Assembly: GCA_003669585.1 (NCBI GenBank)
Contig: QWOQ01000008.1
Location: forward strand, 186,001-250,000
Origin: Planctomycetota bacterium
GTDB taxonomy: Bacteria; Planctomycetota; Planctomycetia; Pirellulales; UBA1268
Length of the DNA stretch: 64,000 bases
Reading direction: 5' to 3'
Shown: piece by piece, positions 36,722 to 45,046 of the stretch
Layout of the letters: the number at the start of each line of letters is the position of its first letter
Numbering within the stretch: position 1 is the first letter of the stretch
Notes under the pieces: generated by a model
What the model saw: the letters and a program-made list of their open reading frames with translations, nothing else
Told to the model about the DNA's origin: nothing
Database searches by the model: none
Program-made: the position numbers and the translations under genes

Positions 36722-37771
36722 GTGTGGAAAGATCGCAGCGTATTGATCACCGGGCATACCGGATTCAAGGGCGGCTGGCTCGCTTTGTGGCTGGCTCGTC
36801 GAGGTGCGAACGTGCATGGCTATGCACTTGATTCCCCCACCACATTCAATTTTTTCCAAGCCTGCGATATTCGCAGTCGGATTCATTCAAGCACGATTGC
36901 CGACATTCGTGATCTTGCGTCACTTCAAACCACACTCCAACAAACCCAGCCGGAGATCGTGTTTCATCTGGCGGCGCAGTCACTGGTGCGAAAGTCGTAT
37001 CACGCACCACTTGAAACATTTTCTGCCAACGTGATGGGTACTGCCACTCTTCTGGAGGCGGTGCGTCATGCAGACAGTGTGAAGGCGGTAGTCAACATCA
37101 CGACAGACAAGTGTTACTCAAATCAGGAGTGGCCTTGGCCATACCGTGAAAATGAACCGCTTGGCGGTGATGATCCTTATTCAGCAAGCAAGGCCTGCGC
37201 AGAACTTGTGAGCCACGCCTACCGCACTGCGTTTCTCGCCGATGCAGGCATTCATCTGGCAACTGCCCGGGCTGGGAACGTGATCGGCGGCGGAGATTGG
37301 GCTGAAAATCGATTACTTCCTGATTTTTTTCGCGCACTCAACGCAGGCAAGCCGCTTGTCATTCGTTCACCGCAAGCAACCCGCCCGTGGCAGCATGTAC
37401 TTGAACCGCTTGCCGGTTATCTTCTTTTGGCAGAGCGACTCTTGACGGGGAAAAAAGATTTTGCCGAAGCCTGGAACTTCGGTCCTGAAGAATCGGATTC
37501 TAAAAGTGTGCGATGGATTGCGGAGTGGCTCTGTTCGCACCAACCAGGGGCGATGTGGCAGATCGAACAGAGCGAATGTGTGCACGAAGCACTTGCCCTC
37601 AAGGTCGACAGTTCCAAAGCCAAGCATCGCCTGGGATGGATGCCTCGATGGTCTCTCGAACAGGCGCTCTTCAAAACACTTCAGTGGAACAGACATTTTC
37701 AAGCTCACGATAATATGGCTACTGTGTCGCTTGAACACATTGCCGACTATGAATCGGGGCACTGCGCATGA
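36722..37771 (+). CDS. rfbG: CDP-glucose 4,6-dehydratase
   Basis: This 349-residue extended SDR starts with GTG 36722. The NAD motif is ITGHTGFKGGWLALWL, the typical GHTGFKG form of RfbG, and the catalytic segment is TTDKCYSNQEWPWPYRENEP then DPYSASKACAE (Tyr-x-x-x-Lys). ARAGNVIGGGDWAENRLLPD and RPWQHVLEPLAGYLLLAE are also close family matches. It converts CDP-glucose to CDP-4-keto-6-deoxyglucose. Its TGA overlaps the ATG of the next gene. The usual following enzyme for 3,6-dideoxy sugars, RfbH, is not present in the locus, so the keto-sugar must go elsewhere. Confidence 0.94.
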   Translation: MWKDRSVLITGHTGFKGGWLALWLARRGANVHGYALDSPTTFNFFQACDIRSRIHSSTIADIRDLASLQTTLQQTQPEIVFHLAAQSLVRKSYHAPLETFSANVMGTATLLEAVRHADSVKAVVNITTDKCYSNQEWPWPYRENEPLGGDDPYSASKACAELVSHAYRTAFLADAGIHLATARAGNVIGGGDWAENRLLPDFFRALNAGKPLVIRSPQATRPWQHVLEPLAGYLLLAERLLTGKKDFAEAWNFGPEESDSKSVRWIAEWLCSHQPGAMWQIEQSECVHEALALKVDSSKAKHRLGWMPRWSLEQALFKTLQWNRHFQAHDNMATVSLEHIADYESGHCA

Positions 37772-38331
37772 GCCAACGATTTACATTGACGCAAACACCC
37801 TTGGCAGGCTTGTCTGTTGCGACGCGGCATCCTCGCGGTGATTCGCGAGGCTTTCTGGAACGGCTTTTCTGTGAAGACGAGCTTGCTGATGTTTTGAATG
37901 GACGAAAAATTCGGCAGATCAATCGCACGCTCACACAGATGGCCGGTACGGTGCGTGGCATGCATTTTCAAACTCCTCCCAATGCCGAAATGAAGGTTGT
38001 CAGTTGCCTGAGAGGAGAGGTTTTTGATGTGGCGGTGGATCTACGACGTTCTTCACCGACTTTTTTACAGTGTCACACCGAGCGTCTCAGTGCAACCAAC
38101 CACCGGTCGCTTGTTATTCCCGAAGGATTTGCGCATGGTTTCCAAACACTCACGGCCGACTGTGAACTGCTCTATTTTCATACTGCCATACACTGTGCAG
38201 ATTCAGAAGGCGCACTGCATCCATGCGATAAACGCCTGATGATTGAGTGGCCACTTTCTATTGGTGAAATGTCGGCGAGAGACCGTTCTCACCCCATGCT
38301 CACAAATGACTTTGCAGGAGTGGCCGCATGA
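37768..38331 (+). CDS. RmlC-like sugar 3,5-epimerase
   Basis: This 187-residue cupin matches the dTDP-4-dehydrorhamnose 3,5-epimerase family: INRTLTQMAGTVRGMHFQTP (with the catalytic histidine), GEVFDVAVDLRRSSPTF and LVIPEGFAHGFQTL. Here the substrate is probably CDP-4-keto-6-deoxyglucose because the gene lies between rfbG and a sugar C-methyltransferase, overlapping both as ATGA. The segment after FAHGF has YFHTAIHCADSEG, where many RmlC proteins have a longer tyrosine-rich motif. Activity may therefore be limited to one carbon; that is inference. Confidence 0.87.
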   Translation: MSQRFTLTQTPLAGLSVATRHPRGDSRGFLERLFCEDELADVLNGRKIRQINRTLTQMAGTVRGMHFQTPPNAEMKVVSCLRGEVFDVAVDLRRSSPTFLQCHTERLSATNHRSLVIPEGFAHGFQTLTADCELLYFHTAIHCADSEGALHPCDKRLMIEWPLSIGEMSARDRSHPMLTNDFAGVAA

Positions 38332-39557
38332 ATTGTCGACATTGCCATTCACCGCTGCAATTGTCGCTCGTCGATCTTGGATCTGCTCCGCCCTCGAACT
38401 CCTATCTCACCGCAGAAAAACTTCGAGCACCTGAGAAGTGGTATCCCTTGCGGGTGCTGGTGTGCGAAAAGTGCTGGCTTGTTCAGACGGAAGACTTTGC
38501 CGACGCTCATGAATTGTTTGACGCCGACTACGCCTATTTCAGTGGGTTTTCCAGTACGTGGCTCGTTCATGCCAGAAACTATGTCACCGCGATGATTGAG
38601 CGATTTTCACTCGGGCCGACAAGCCATGTCGTGGAGATTGCCGCCAACGACGGGTATCTACTGCAGTATGTCAAGGAACTTGGGATTCCGTGCACGGGAG
38701 TCGAGCCGACTGCGAGTACGGCGGCGGCGGCGCGAGCCAAGGGAATCGATATCGTCGAAGAGTTTTTCGGTGTCCTGCTTGCCAAGAAGATGCGCAAGCA
38801 CGGCAAACAGGCGGATTTGATGGTGGCCAATAATGTGCTGGCGCATGTTCCCGATATCAATGATTTTGTCGCCGGGTTTACATCGCTTCTCAAGCCGCAT
38901 GGCGTTGCAACCTTTGAGTTTCCTCACCTCGTGAAGCTGATGGCTGAAAACCAGTTCGATACGATCTATCACGAGCATTTTTCGTACTTGTCGCTCACGG
39001 CTGTAGATCGCATCTTTGCTGAAAACGGTCTTGGTATTTTTGACGTTGAAGAACTACAAACTCATGGCGGGAGCCTGCGGGTATTTGCACAAAGACTCGA
39101 CACAGGAATTCGTGTGGTCGCAAAGCGTGTTTCTGAACTGCTTGCTCGAGAGACTGCGGCAGGTCTTCGATCGTCAGCGGGCTACGCCGGGTTTCAAAGT
39201 CGTGCGGAAAAGGTGAAGGATGAATTTGTGTCGTTTCTTCTTGCAGCCAAGCGTGCGGGGAAAAAAGTGGCTGCCTACGGTGCTGCTGCCAAGGGAAACA
39301 CGCTTATGAATTTCGCCGGTATTCGTCCTGATCTGATTTCATGCGTTGCAGATCGCAATCCATCAAAACAGGGGAAATGGATGCCGGGCAGTCGGATTCC
39401 CATCGTTGATGAGCATTATCTTGCATCACTTCAGCCTGATTACGTTGTGATTTTGCCCTGGAATTTAAAGCTGGAAATCATCTCGCAGCTCGATCATCTA
39501 AAAGCAACAGGCACGAAATTCGTCACTGCAGTGCCGAGCCTGGAGGTGCTTGCATGA
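38328..39557 (+). CDS. NDP-hexose C-methyltransferase (TylC3/TcaB9-like)
   Basis: This 409-residue protein has the three-part layout of sugar C-3 methyltransferases. It begins with an N-terminal zinc-binding domain (CRHCHSPL, then VLVCEKCWLVQ, two CxxC pairs). A SAM-binding domain follows (VVEIAANDGYLLQYV). The C-terminal domain has AAYGAAAKGNTLMNFAG. The catalytic stretch IYHEHFSYLS has the Tyr-x-Glu-His arrangement known from TcaB9. It should add a methyl branch to a 4-keto-6-deoxyhexose, here the CDP-sugar made by the preceding enzymes. ATGA overlaps on both sides place it firmly in the pathway. Confidence 0.9.
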   Translation: MNCRHCHSPLQLSLVDLGSAPPSNSYLTAEKLRAPEKWYPLRVLVCEKCWLVQTEDFADAHELFDADYAYFSGFSSTWLVHARNYVTAMIERFSLGPTSHVVEIAANDGYLLQYVKELGIPCTGVEPTASTAAAARAKGIDIVEEFFGVLLAKKMRKHGKQADLMVANNVLAHVPDINDFVAGFTSLLKPHGVATFEFPHLVKLMAENQFDTIYHEHFSYLSLTAVDRIFAENGLGIFDVEELQTHGGSLRVFAQRLDTGIRVVAKRVSELLARETAAGLRSSAGYAGFQSRAEKVKDEFVSFLLAAKRAGKKVAAYGAAAKGNTLMNFAGIRPDLISCVADRNPSKQGKWMPGSRIPIVDEHYLASLQPDYVVILPWNLKLEIISQLDHLKATGTKFVTAVPSLEVLA

Positions 39558-40396
39558 GAATAGCCATCACTGGTGGAACCGGTTTTCTAGGCAGACATGT
39601 GATTAAACACTTGAATCACATGTCGGTGAACGTGGTTGCTGTAGCAAGAAGAATAGGCTGCGACCTTCCCTCACTGACGAACGGTCGATGGATTGAAATG
39701 GATGTCGGATGTATCTCGGATCAATCCTATTTCGATCTTGGAAAACCGGATGTTTTGATCCATCTCGCATGGGAAGGGCTTCCTCAATACCATTCCCCAC
39801 ACCACCTTGACTCCGAATTTCCAAAACATGATTCCTTTCTCACTCGCATGGTCGCTCAAGGTTTACCGAGGGTCATTGTCGCTGGAACCTGTTTTGAATA
39901 TGGCATGCAGCAAGGATCACTCACGGAGACCATGGAAACACAACCTATGAACTCCTATGCGATTGCAAAGGATTTGCTGCGACAACGACTGCAACAACTC
40001 AAGTCACAATCCGATTTTTGTCTGACTTGGCTTCGCTTTTTTTATCTTCACGGTGAAGGCCAGCCCGAACGATCACTTTATTCGCAATTACACAAAGCGA
40101 TTCAAGAAAAGCAGCCAACGTTTAACATGACCGGAGGAACTCAGGTTCGCGATTATCTTCCAGTGACTCAAGCGGCCCGACATGTCGTCGATCTCGCTAT
40201 GCGCGGTGAGGACAATGGTATTGTAAATGTTTGCTCAGGGAATCCTCGAACAATACGTTCAATCGTCGAAGCTTGGGTTACCGAAACCCGTTGCACAATC
40301 CAACTCAATCTGGGGCACTACCCTTATCCAGATTATGAACCGATGGAATTTTGGGGAAACAACGCGAGACTTCGGTCACTGGTGGGTACATTATGA
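39554..40396 (+). CDS. NAD-dependent epimerase/reductase of sugar nucleotides
   Basis: This 280-residue SDR starts with the NAD motif MRIAITGGTGFLGRHVI and has the likely catalytic NSYAIAKDLLRQRLQ (Tyr-x-x-x-Lys). It is related to GalE/RmlD-type proteins. Following the C-methyltransferase with an ATGA overlap, it is the best candidate for the 4-keto reduction that finishes the branched 6-deoxy sugar. A 4-epimerase cannot be excluded. Similar gene sets (dehydratase, epimerase, C-methyltransferase, reductase) make branched sugars such as virenose and mycarose. Its own stop overlaps the next methyltransferase start as ATGA. Confidence 0.85.
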   Translation: MRIAITGGTGFLGRHVIKHLNHMSVNVVAVARRIGCDLPSLTNGRWIEMDVGCISDQSYFDLGKPDVLIHLAWEGLPQYHSPHHLDSEFPKHDSFLTRMVAQGLPRVIVAGTCFEYGMQQGSLTETMETQPMNSYAIAKDLLRQRLQQLKSQSDFCLTWLRFFYLHGEGQPERSLYSQLHKAIQEKQPTFNMTGGTQVRDYLPVTQAARHVVDLAMRGEDNGIVNVCSGNPRTIRSIVEAWVTETRCTIQLNLGHYPYPDYEPMEFWGNNARLRSLVGTL

Positions 40397-41439
40397 GCGA
40401 TGCGAGAAGACTCTATCGTATCGAGGGAGTGCCCGTCCTCCAAAACCGTGTCTTTAACACAGCAGCCGAGGCAAGGGAATGTGTTCGAGGCAATGTAACA
40501 CTCGTTCAGGACTCCATGACGGGGTTGGTGTTCAACGAGGAGTTCGAGCCGGGAATTCTGCACTACGATCAAAACTACAACAACGAACAGAGCCTAAGCC
40601 CGGCGTTCCAGCAGCACCTCGCTGGGGTCGAGTTGATCGTGGAACGCCATTTGGGAAGAACCAATCTTATGGAGGTTGGCTGCGGAAAGGGTTATTTTCT
40701 GGATATGCTGCAGTCGAAGGGTTTCGACATCGAAGGATGTGACCCTACCTACGAAGGTTCAAATCCGAAAATTCGAACCGAATTCTTCAGTGCCGCACTC
40801 GGTATTCGTGGAAAAAACATCATCTTGCGGCATGTTCTCGAACATATACCGGATCCGGTCGGTTTTCTCAGGCAGCTGGCTGAGGCCAACGGCGACGGAA
40901 GAATCTACATTGAAGTGCCCTGTTTCGACTGGATTTTGAACCACCGAACATGGTTCGATGTTTTCTACGAGCATGTTAACTATTTCCGGCTTGCCGACCT
41001 GCAGCGTATGTTCTCGCGCGTGCACGAATCGGGACGAATCTTCGGTTCTCAGTATCTCTTCATCGTTGCCGATCTCGCGACGATTCAAATGCCTCGGGCC
41101 GATGGAGACTGGGTCGAGTTCCCTTCCGATTTCCTTTCCTCGCTCTATTCCTCGCCTGCCCCGATGGGGGATGTGGTCTGGGGGGCGGCGTCCAAGGGTG
41201 TTATCTACTCCCTCCTTCGTGAGCGTATGGGAATGCCGGTGGACATAGCAGTCGACATCAACACCACGAAGCAGGGCAAGTACATGCCTACTACAGGGGT
41301 GGAAATTTTCTCCCCGGAAGAGTTCATGGACTCCGAACGCAAAGGCTGCCGTATCTGCGTGATGAACTCCAACTATCTCGCCGAGATCAAGAACCTCACG
41401 CATCATCACTATCACTATATGGCGATCGACCATGACTAA
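40393..41439 (+). CDS. SAM-dependent methyltransferase, C-methyltransferase-like, zinc site lost
   Basis: This is 348 residues from ATG 40393. A SAM domain (NLMEVGCGKGYFLDMLQ) and a C-terminal domain (VVWGAASKGVIYSLL, then DINTTKQGKYMP) match the same broad family as the preceding C-methyltransferase. The active stretch VFYEHVNYF keeps Tyr-Glu-His. The N-terminal region has the expected fold context (RVFNTAAEAREC, then LVQDSMTGLVFN), but the cysteines of the usual CP-x-CG zinc finger are replaced (QDSMTG). It may methylate another sugar of the repeat unit, possibly at oxygen. It overlaps both neighbours. Confidence 0.82.
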   Translation: MSDARRLYRIEGVPVLQNRVFNTAAEARECVRGNVTLVQDSMTGLVFNEEFEPGILHYDQNYNNEQSLSPAFQQHLAGVELIVERHLGRTNLMEVGCGKGYFLDMLQSKGFDIEGCDPTYEGSNPKIRTEFFSAALGIRGKNIILRHVLEHIPDPVGFLRQLAEANGDGRIYIEVPCFDWILNHRTWFDVFYEHVNYFRLADLQRMFSRVHESGRIFGSQYLFIVADLATIQMPRADGDWVEFPSDFLSSLYSSPAPMGDVVWGAASKGVIYSLLRERMGMPVDIAVDINTTKQGKYMPTTGVEIFSPEEFMDSERKGCRICVMNSNYLAEIKNLTHHHYHYMAIDHD

Positions 41440-42202
41440 TTTTGCTCGAGAAACTCAAGAACGCATCGCATCGAATGCCCAATCAACTGGGCTTATCTCG
41501 GCAAGTCGATCGTTTCTGAATGCAACGCTTACCTCCCACTACTCGTACAATTTTAGCTGCCTTGGTCGACCCATCATCCAATATCCACAGGACATGGTGG
41601 CCCTGCAGGAATTGATTTGGCTCTGCCAGCCAGACCTCATCATCGAAACCGGTATTGCACACGGGGGGTCTCTGATTTTTTCCGCTTCCATGCTCGCGCT
41701 GCTGGACTACTGCGAAGCATCGCGGCAAGGAATCTCGCTCGATCCACGGATGCCGACCCGAAAGGTGATCGGTATCGACATCGATATTCGACGGCACAAC
41801 CGGGAAGCCATTGAGTCACACCCCATGGCCAGCCGGATCGAAATGATTCAGGGCTCGTCCATCGACGCAGACGTCATTCGGAATGTGTCGAAGCGGGCCC
41901 TTGACGTCGAGCGGGTGCTCGTGTGCCTCGACTCGAATCACACGCATCAACATGTCCTAAAAGAACTCGAAGCGTATGCGCCGTTGGTCACACTGGGAAG
42001 CTATTGCGTTGTCTTTGACACGGTGGTGGAGGACATGCCCGAGGGTTCATTCCCCGATCGCCCTTGGGACAAGGGAAACAATCCCAAGACGGCGGTTTGG
42101 GAATACCTCAAAAGCCATCCCGAATTTGAAATCGACAAACAGATCGATCACAAACTGCTGATCAGCGTCGCACCCGACGGATATTTACGCAGAGTTCGTT
42201 GA
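41432..42202 (+). CDS. CmcI/cephalosporin-hydroxylase-family methyltransferase
   Basis: This 256-residue protein matches the CmcI-like family: PQDMVALQELIWLCQPDLII, then ETGIAHGGSLIFSASML, VIGIDIDIRRHNREAI and CLDSNHTHQHVLKELEAYAP. Despite the family name most members are SAM-dependent O-methyltransferases, including rhamnosyl O-methyltransferases; the metal-binding acidic residues (IDIDI, LDSNH) are present. In this locus it is most likely a sugar O-methyltransferase. The start overlaps the preceding gene by eight bases, so it is co-translated. Confidence 0.88.
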   Translation: MTNFARETQERIASNAQSTGLISASRSFLNATLTSHYSYNFSCLGRPIIQYPQDMVALQELIWLCQPDLIIETGIAHGGSLIFSASMLALLDYCEASRQGISLDPRMPTRKVIGIDIDIRRHNREAIESHPMASRIEMIQGSSIDADVIRNVSKRALDVERVLVCLDSNHTHQHVLKELEAYAPLVTLGSYCVVFDTVVEDMPEGSFPDRPWDKGNNPKTAVWEYLKSHPEFEIDKQIDHKLLISVAPDGYLRRVR

Positions 42203-42527
42203 TGGCAACCCACGGCCAACAATGGTCTAACAATTTTCGTACGCATTCACTGCTGCGCGTTAAACCTGCGATCTGATTCTCTGTTCTTTCTGTCCTAATG
42301 CCAATAAAGCCTGCGTTTTCATTGCTTTTTGCACCATCGGATTCGGGGAGACGCGACTGGAATTGGCCTTGAATGCTGCCCTCGTTAGGTGTATCTCTCT
42401 TCCGCTTCGTTTGCGTTCACTGTGCATGTCGCGCTGCCACCCAAGGGAACGGAGTGCGCGCACACCGCGTCCGAACATGAGATCGAGTGATTGTTTCGCT
42501 CAACCGATTTGGGCAGTCCCGTTCTTT
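42203..42527. other. Gap before the flippase gene
   Basis: These 325 bases interrupt an otherwise tightly packed operon. Open frames occur on both strands, including one in phase with the flippase from 42363, but none shows recognisable family sequence. It may be the remnant of a lost gene or an internal promoter region. Confidence 0.4.
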
Positions 42528-44063
42528 ATGAGAAGCAAACTCGCAGGCAACATGATCAGCAACGTCGTCGCCCAAGGGTGGACGGCGATCATGGGATTGG
42601 CTTTTGTGCCGGTCTATATTCAGCTTCTCGGCATTGAGTCGTATGGACTGATCGGTTTCTTTGCTTCTCTCCATACCCTGTTTACGCTCCTCGATCTTGG
42701 TTTGTCGCGCACACTCGCTCGCGAGACAGCGCGATTTCGTGGCGGATCACAGAGTTCCGAGAGTATTCTCGATCTTCTGCGTTCTATGGAATGCGTCTAT
42801 TGCGTGATCGCTACCATCATGGCCGGCAGTGTTATGGCGGCAGCCCCTTGGATTGCCAACCACTGGCTGAAAGCTGACTCGTTACCAGCAGAAACTGTAA
42901 CGACTGCCTTGACGATCATGGGACTTGTGACTGCGCTCAAGTGGTATAGCACCCTGTACCGCAGCGCACTTCTCGGATTGCAGGAACAAGTTTGCCTCAA
43001 CGCCAGCAGCATGGGATTTGCAACGGCCCGAGGCGTTGGGACCTTTTTCGTGCTCTCTCTTGTTTCAGCAAGTATCTCCGCATTTTTTATAACCCATGCC
43101 ATCCTTACGGTGCTCGAAACAATCGTGCTTTCACTCATGGTTCATCACTTTATCCCGCGAGGAACCCGGCCTCCACGTTTTTGTGCTGATGCGTTGCTCT
43201 CCATATCGAAATATGCCGCTGGCCTCACCGCCATAACATTTTTATCGCTCCTGCTGACGCAGGTCGACAAAATACTCCTGAGCAATCTTCTGTCGCTCGA
43301 AGATTTTGGCACATACTCTTTCGCAACTCTTGTCGCCGGATCACTCACCGTCGGCATTGGCAGTGCGAGCGTCGCGATTGGACCGCGACTCACCGAACTG
43401 GTGGCTACAGGGAATGCCGCCGCCGTGCGATCTGCCTACCATCGGTATTGCCAGCTGATCACGATTATGACTGTCCCACCTGCAATTGTGCTCGCATTTT
43501 TTTCAGAGCATTTTCTTTTACTCTGGACTCAGGATCCTGGTATCACAGCATATGCAGCCCCTCTGGTCTCAATCCTTGCAATTGGGACCATGTTTAATGG
43601 GCTCATGCATACGCCCTATTTGCTTCAACTGGCGTATGGCTGGACGCGATTTACAATCGCTATCAATATTGTTGGGGTTCTTATTATCGTTCCCTGTATC
43701 TACTTTCTGGCACCAGAATATGGAGCGATTGCAGCCGCCTGGTCGTGGACAGCGCTCAACGTGGGTTATGTCGCAATCAGCCTTCCCTTCCTTCATCGAA
43801 CACTCTTACCGAATGAACTTCGCAGCTGGTGGCTTGAAGATGTGCTTCCTCCGGCACTCGCATCGCTTACCGCTGTTACTTTTGTCTGGATAGCAAGCCC
43901 AAGGCCACTGATTACTTCTCCGGCCTCAAGCTTCGTTGCTCTCTTTGGAGCCGCTCTTCTAGCGATGATCTCAGCCGCTTTCGCGACACCACTTTTTCGA
44001 AAGTTGATCATTGAATTTTTCTATCGCTTGAATGCAATAAAAACTTGGCCCCAATCATCATGA
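42528..44063 (+). CDS. wzx: Wzx-type polysaccharide flippase
   Basis: From ATG 42528 this is a 511-residue protein with about 12-14 hydrophobic segments and the N-terminal pattern of the oligosaccharide flippase (MATE/MOP) family: KLAGNMISNVVAQGWTAIMG, FVPVYIQLLGIESYGLIGFF, and LFTLLDLGLSRTLARETARF. It should move the lipid-linked repeat unit across the inner membrane. The upstream in-phase extension has no membrane segment and is rejected. The stop overlaps the glycosyltransferase start as ATGA. Confidence 0.9.
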   Translation: MRSKLAGNMISNVVAQGWTAIMGLAFVPVYIQLLGIESYGLIGFFASLHTLFTLLDLGLSRTLARETARFRGGSQSSESILDLLRSMECVYCVIATIMAGSVMAAAPWIANHWLKADSLPAETVTTALTIMGLVTALKWYSTLYRSALLGLQEQVCLNASSMGFATARGVGTFFVLSLVSASISAFFITHAILTVLETIVLSLMVHHFIPRGTRPPRFCADALLSISKYAAGLTAITFLSLLLTQVDKILLSNLLSLEDFGTYSFATLVAGSLTVGIGSASVAIGPRLTELVATGNAAAVRSAYHRYCQLITIMTVPPAIVLAFFSEHFLLLWTQDPGITAYAAPLVSILAIGTMFNGLMHTPYLLQLAYGWTRFTIAINIVGVLIIVPCIYFLAPEYGAIAAAWSWTALNVGYVAISLPFLHRTLLPNELRSWWLEDVLPPALASLTAVTFVWIASPRPLITSPASSFVALFGAALLAMISAAFATPLFRKLIIEFFYRLNAIKTWPQSS

Positions 44064-45040
44064 AAAATAAAATACAGAATAATATTCACTGCCACACTAC
44101 ACATTTACCCCTTGTTAGCATAGGCATTCCCACGTTTAATCGACCCGAATTACTCCGGCAAGCTCTTGAAAGCGCGCGATCTCAAACTTATCCAAATCTT
44201 GAGATCCTCGTGTCAGACAATGAGTCAACAGACGCTCAAACTTCAAAGATTCTGACAGAAGCTTCCGCAATAGATTTTCGAATAAAAACTTATCGCCAGA
44301 AAAAAAATATTGGTGCAACAGCCAATTTTGAATTCCTTTTGAATAGCGCTGCAGGAGATTTTTTTACGTGGCTTGCGGACGATGACGTACTACATCCCAC
44401 ATGCATCGAACTTCTCGTTGCCGCTCACAAACAAAATCCTCGTCTTGTTTGCGCTTTTTCAGATGTGACGATACTTGACATTAATGGACATTCTTTGGGC
44501 ACAATGAAACATGACGCATTAAAGTTCTCACCGTACAAAAGTCGTGCGGAAAAAATGCGAGCTACATTTTTTTCAAATCCTAAGTGCCAGGCTACGTACG
44601 GCCTATTTAGAACGACCATCGCTCGCCAGTGTCCATTTGAAAAGTCCGCTTACAAGAACATGGCCGCTGGTGCTGAATATACATTTCTCGCCCGGATGGC
44701 ATCTCTCGGAGACATCGTTGCGGTTCCGCATGCTTTGCGATCATACCGCCGGCACGCAAACTGCACATATATCATTTGTCACAGGAGACATTCCTTTCTG
44801 GACCAATTAATTCGTTCTTTTGAATACGGTTTGCGTGTATTAAATATTGCCATTCACGCCGAGGACTCTGTTCGACTGAGATTTCTTTTTACCATGCACT
44901 CCATAGTCCGCCTAGTCCGTCCCTCCTTATTAATTCTTGCTTGCAGTAAACTGCATATATTTTTACCGTCATCATTTTCTTCTGTTTTAAAAGCCATTCT
45001 GTCTCCTAGACCCCACAACCAATCCGACCTTTCTTTTTGA
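44060..45040 (+). CDS. Family 2 glycosyltransferase
   Basis: This is a 326-residue GT-A enzyme from ATG 44060, overlapping the flippase stop. Motifs are LVSIGIPTFNRPELLRQALE, LEILVSDNESTD and the metal-binding LADDDVLHP, followed by an acceptor region. It transfers a sugar from a nucleotide donor in the cytoplasm; donor and acceptor are unknown. The gene is visibly richer in A and T than its neighbours (line 44041 has 19 G/C in 60), suggesting more recent arrival together with the next gene. Confidence 0.88.
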   Translation: MKNKIQNNIHCHTTHLPLVSIGIPTFNRPELLRQALESARSQTYPNLEILVSDNESTDAQTSKILTEASAIDFRIKTYRQKKNIGATANFEFLLNSAAGDFFTWLADDDVLHPTCIELLVAAHKQNPRLVCAFSDVTILDINGHSLGTMKHDALKFSPYKSRAEKMRATFFSNPKCQATYGLFRTTIARQCPFEKSAYKNMAAGAEYTFLARMASLGDIVAVPHALRSYRRHANCTYIICHRRHSFLDQLIRSFEYGLRVLNIAIHAEDSVRLRFLFTMHSIVRLVRPSLLILACSKLHIFLPSSFSSVLKAILSPRPHNQSDLSF

Positions 45041-45046
45041 ACGACA

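Noticed and set aside
37084..37093. GGCGGTAGTC, similar to the ops element used by RfaH
   Set aside because: It lies inside the rfbG coding sequence, downstream of several genes, and only the first part matches; it is probably chance.
42260..42478. Minus-strand 72-codon frame in the gap before the flippase
   Set aside because: There is no recognisable domain, and it runs against the direction of the operon.
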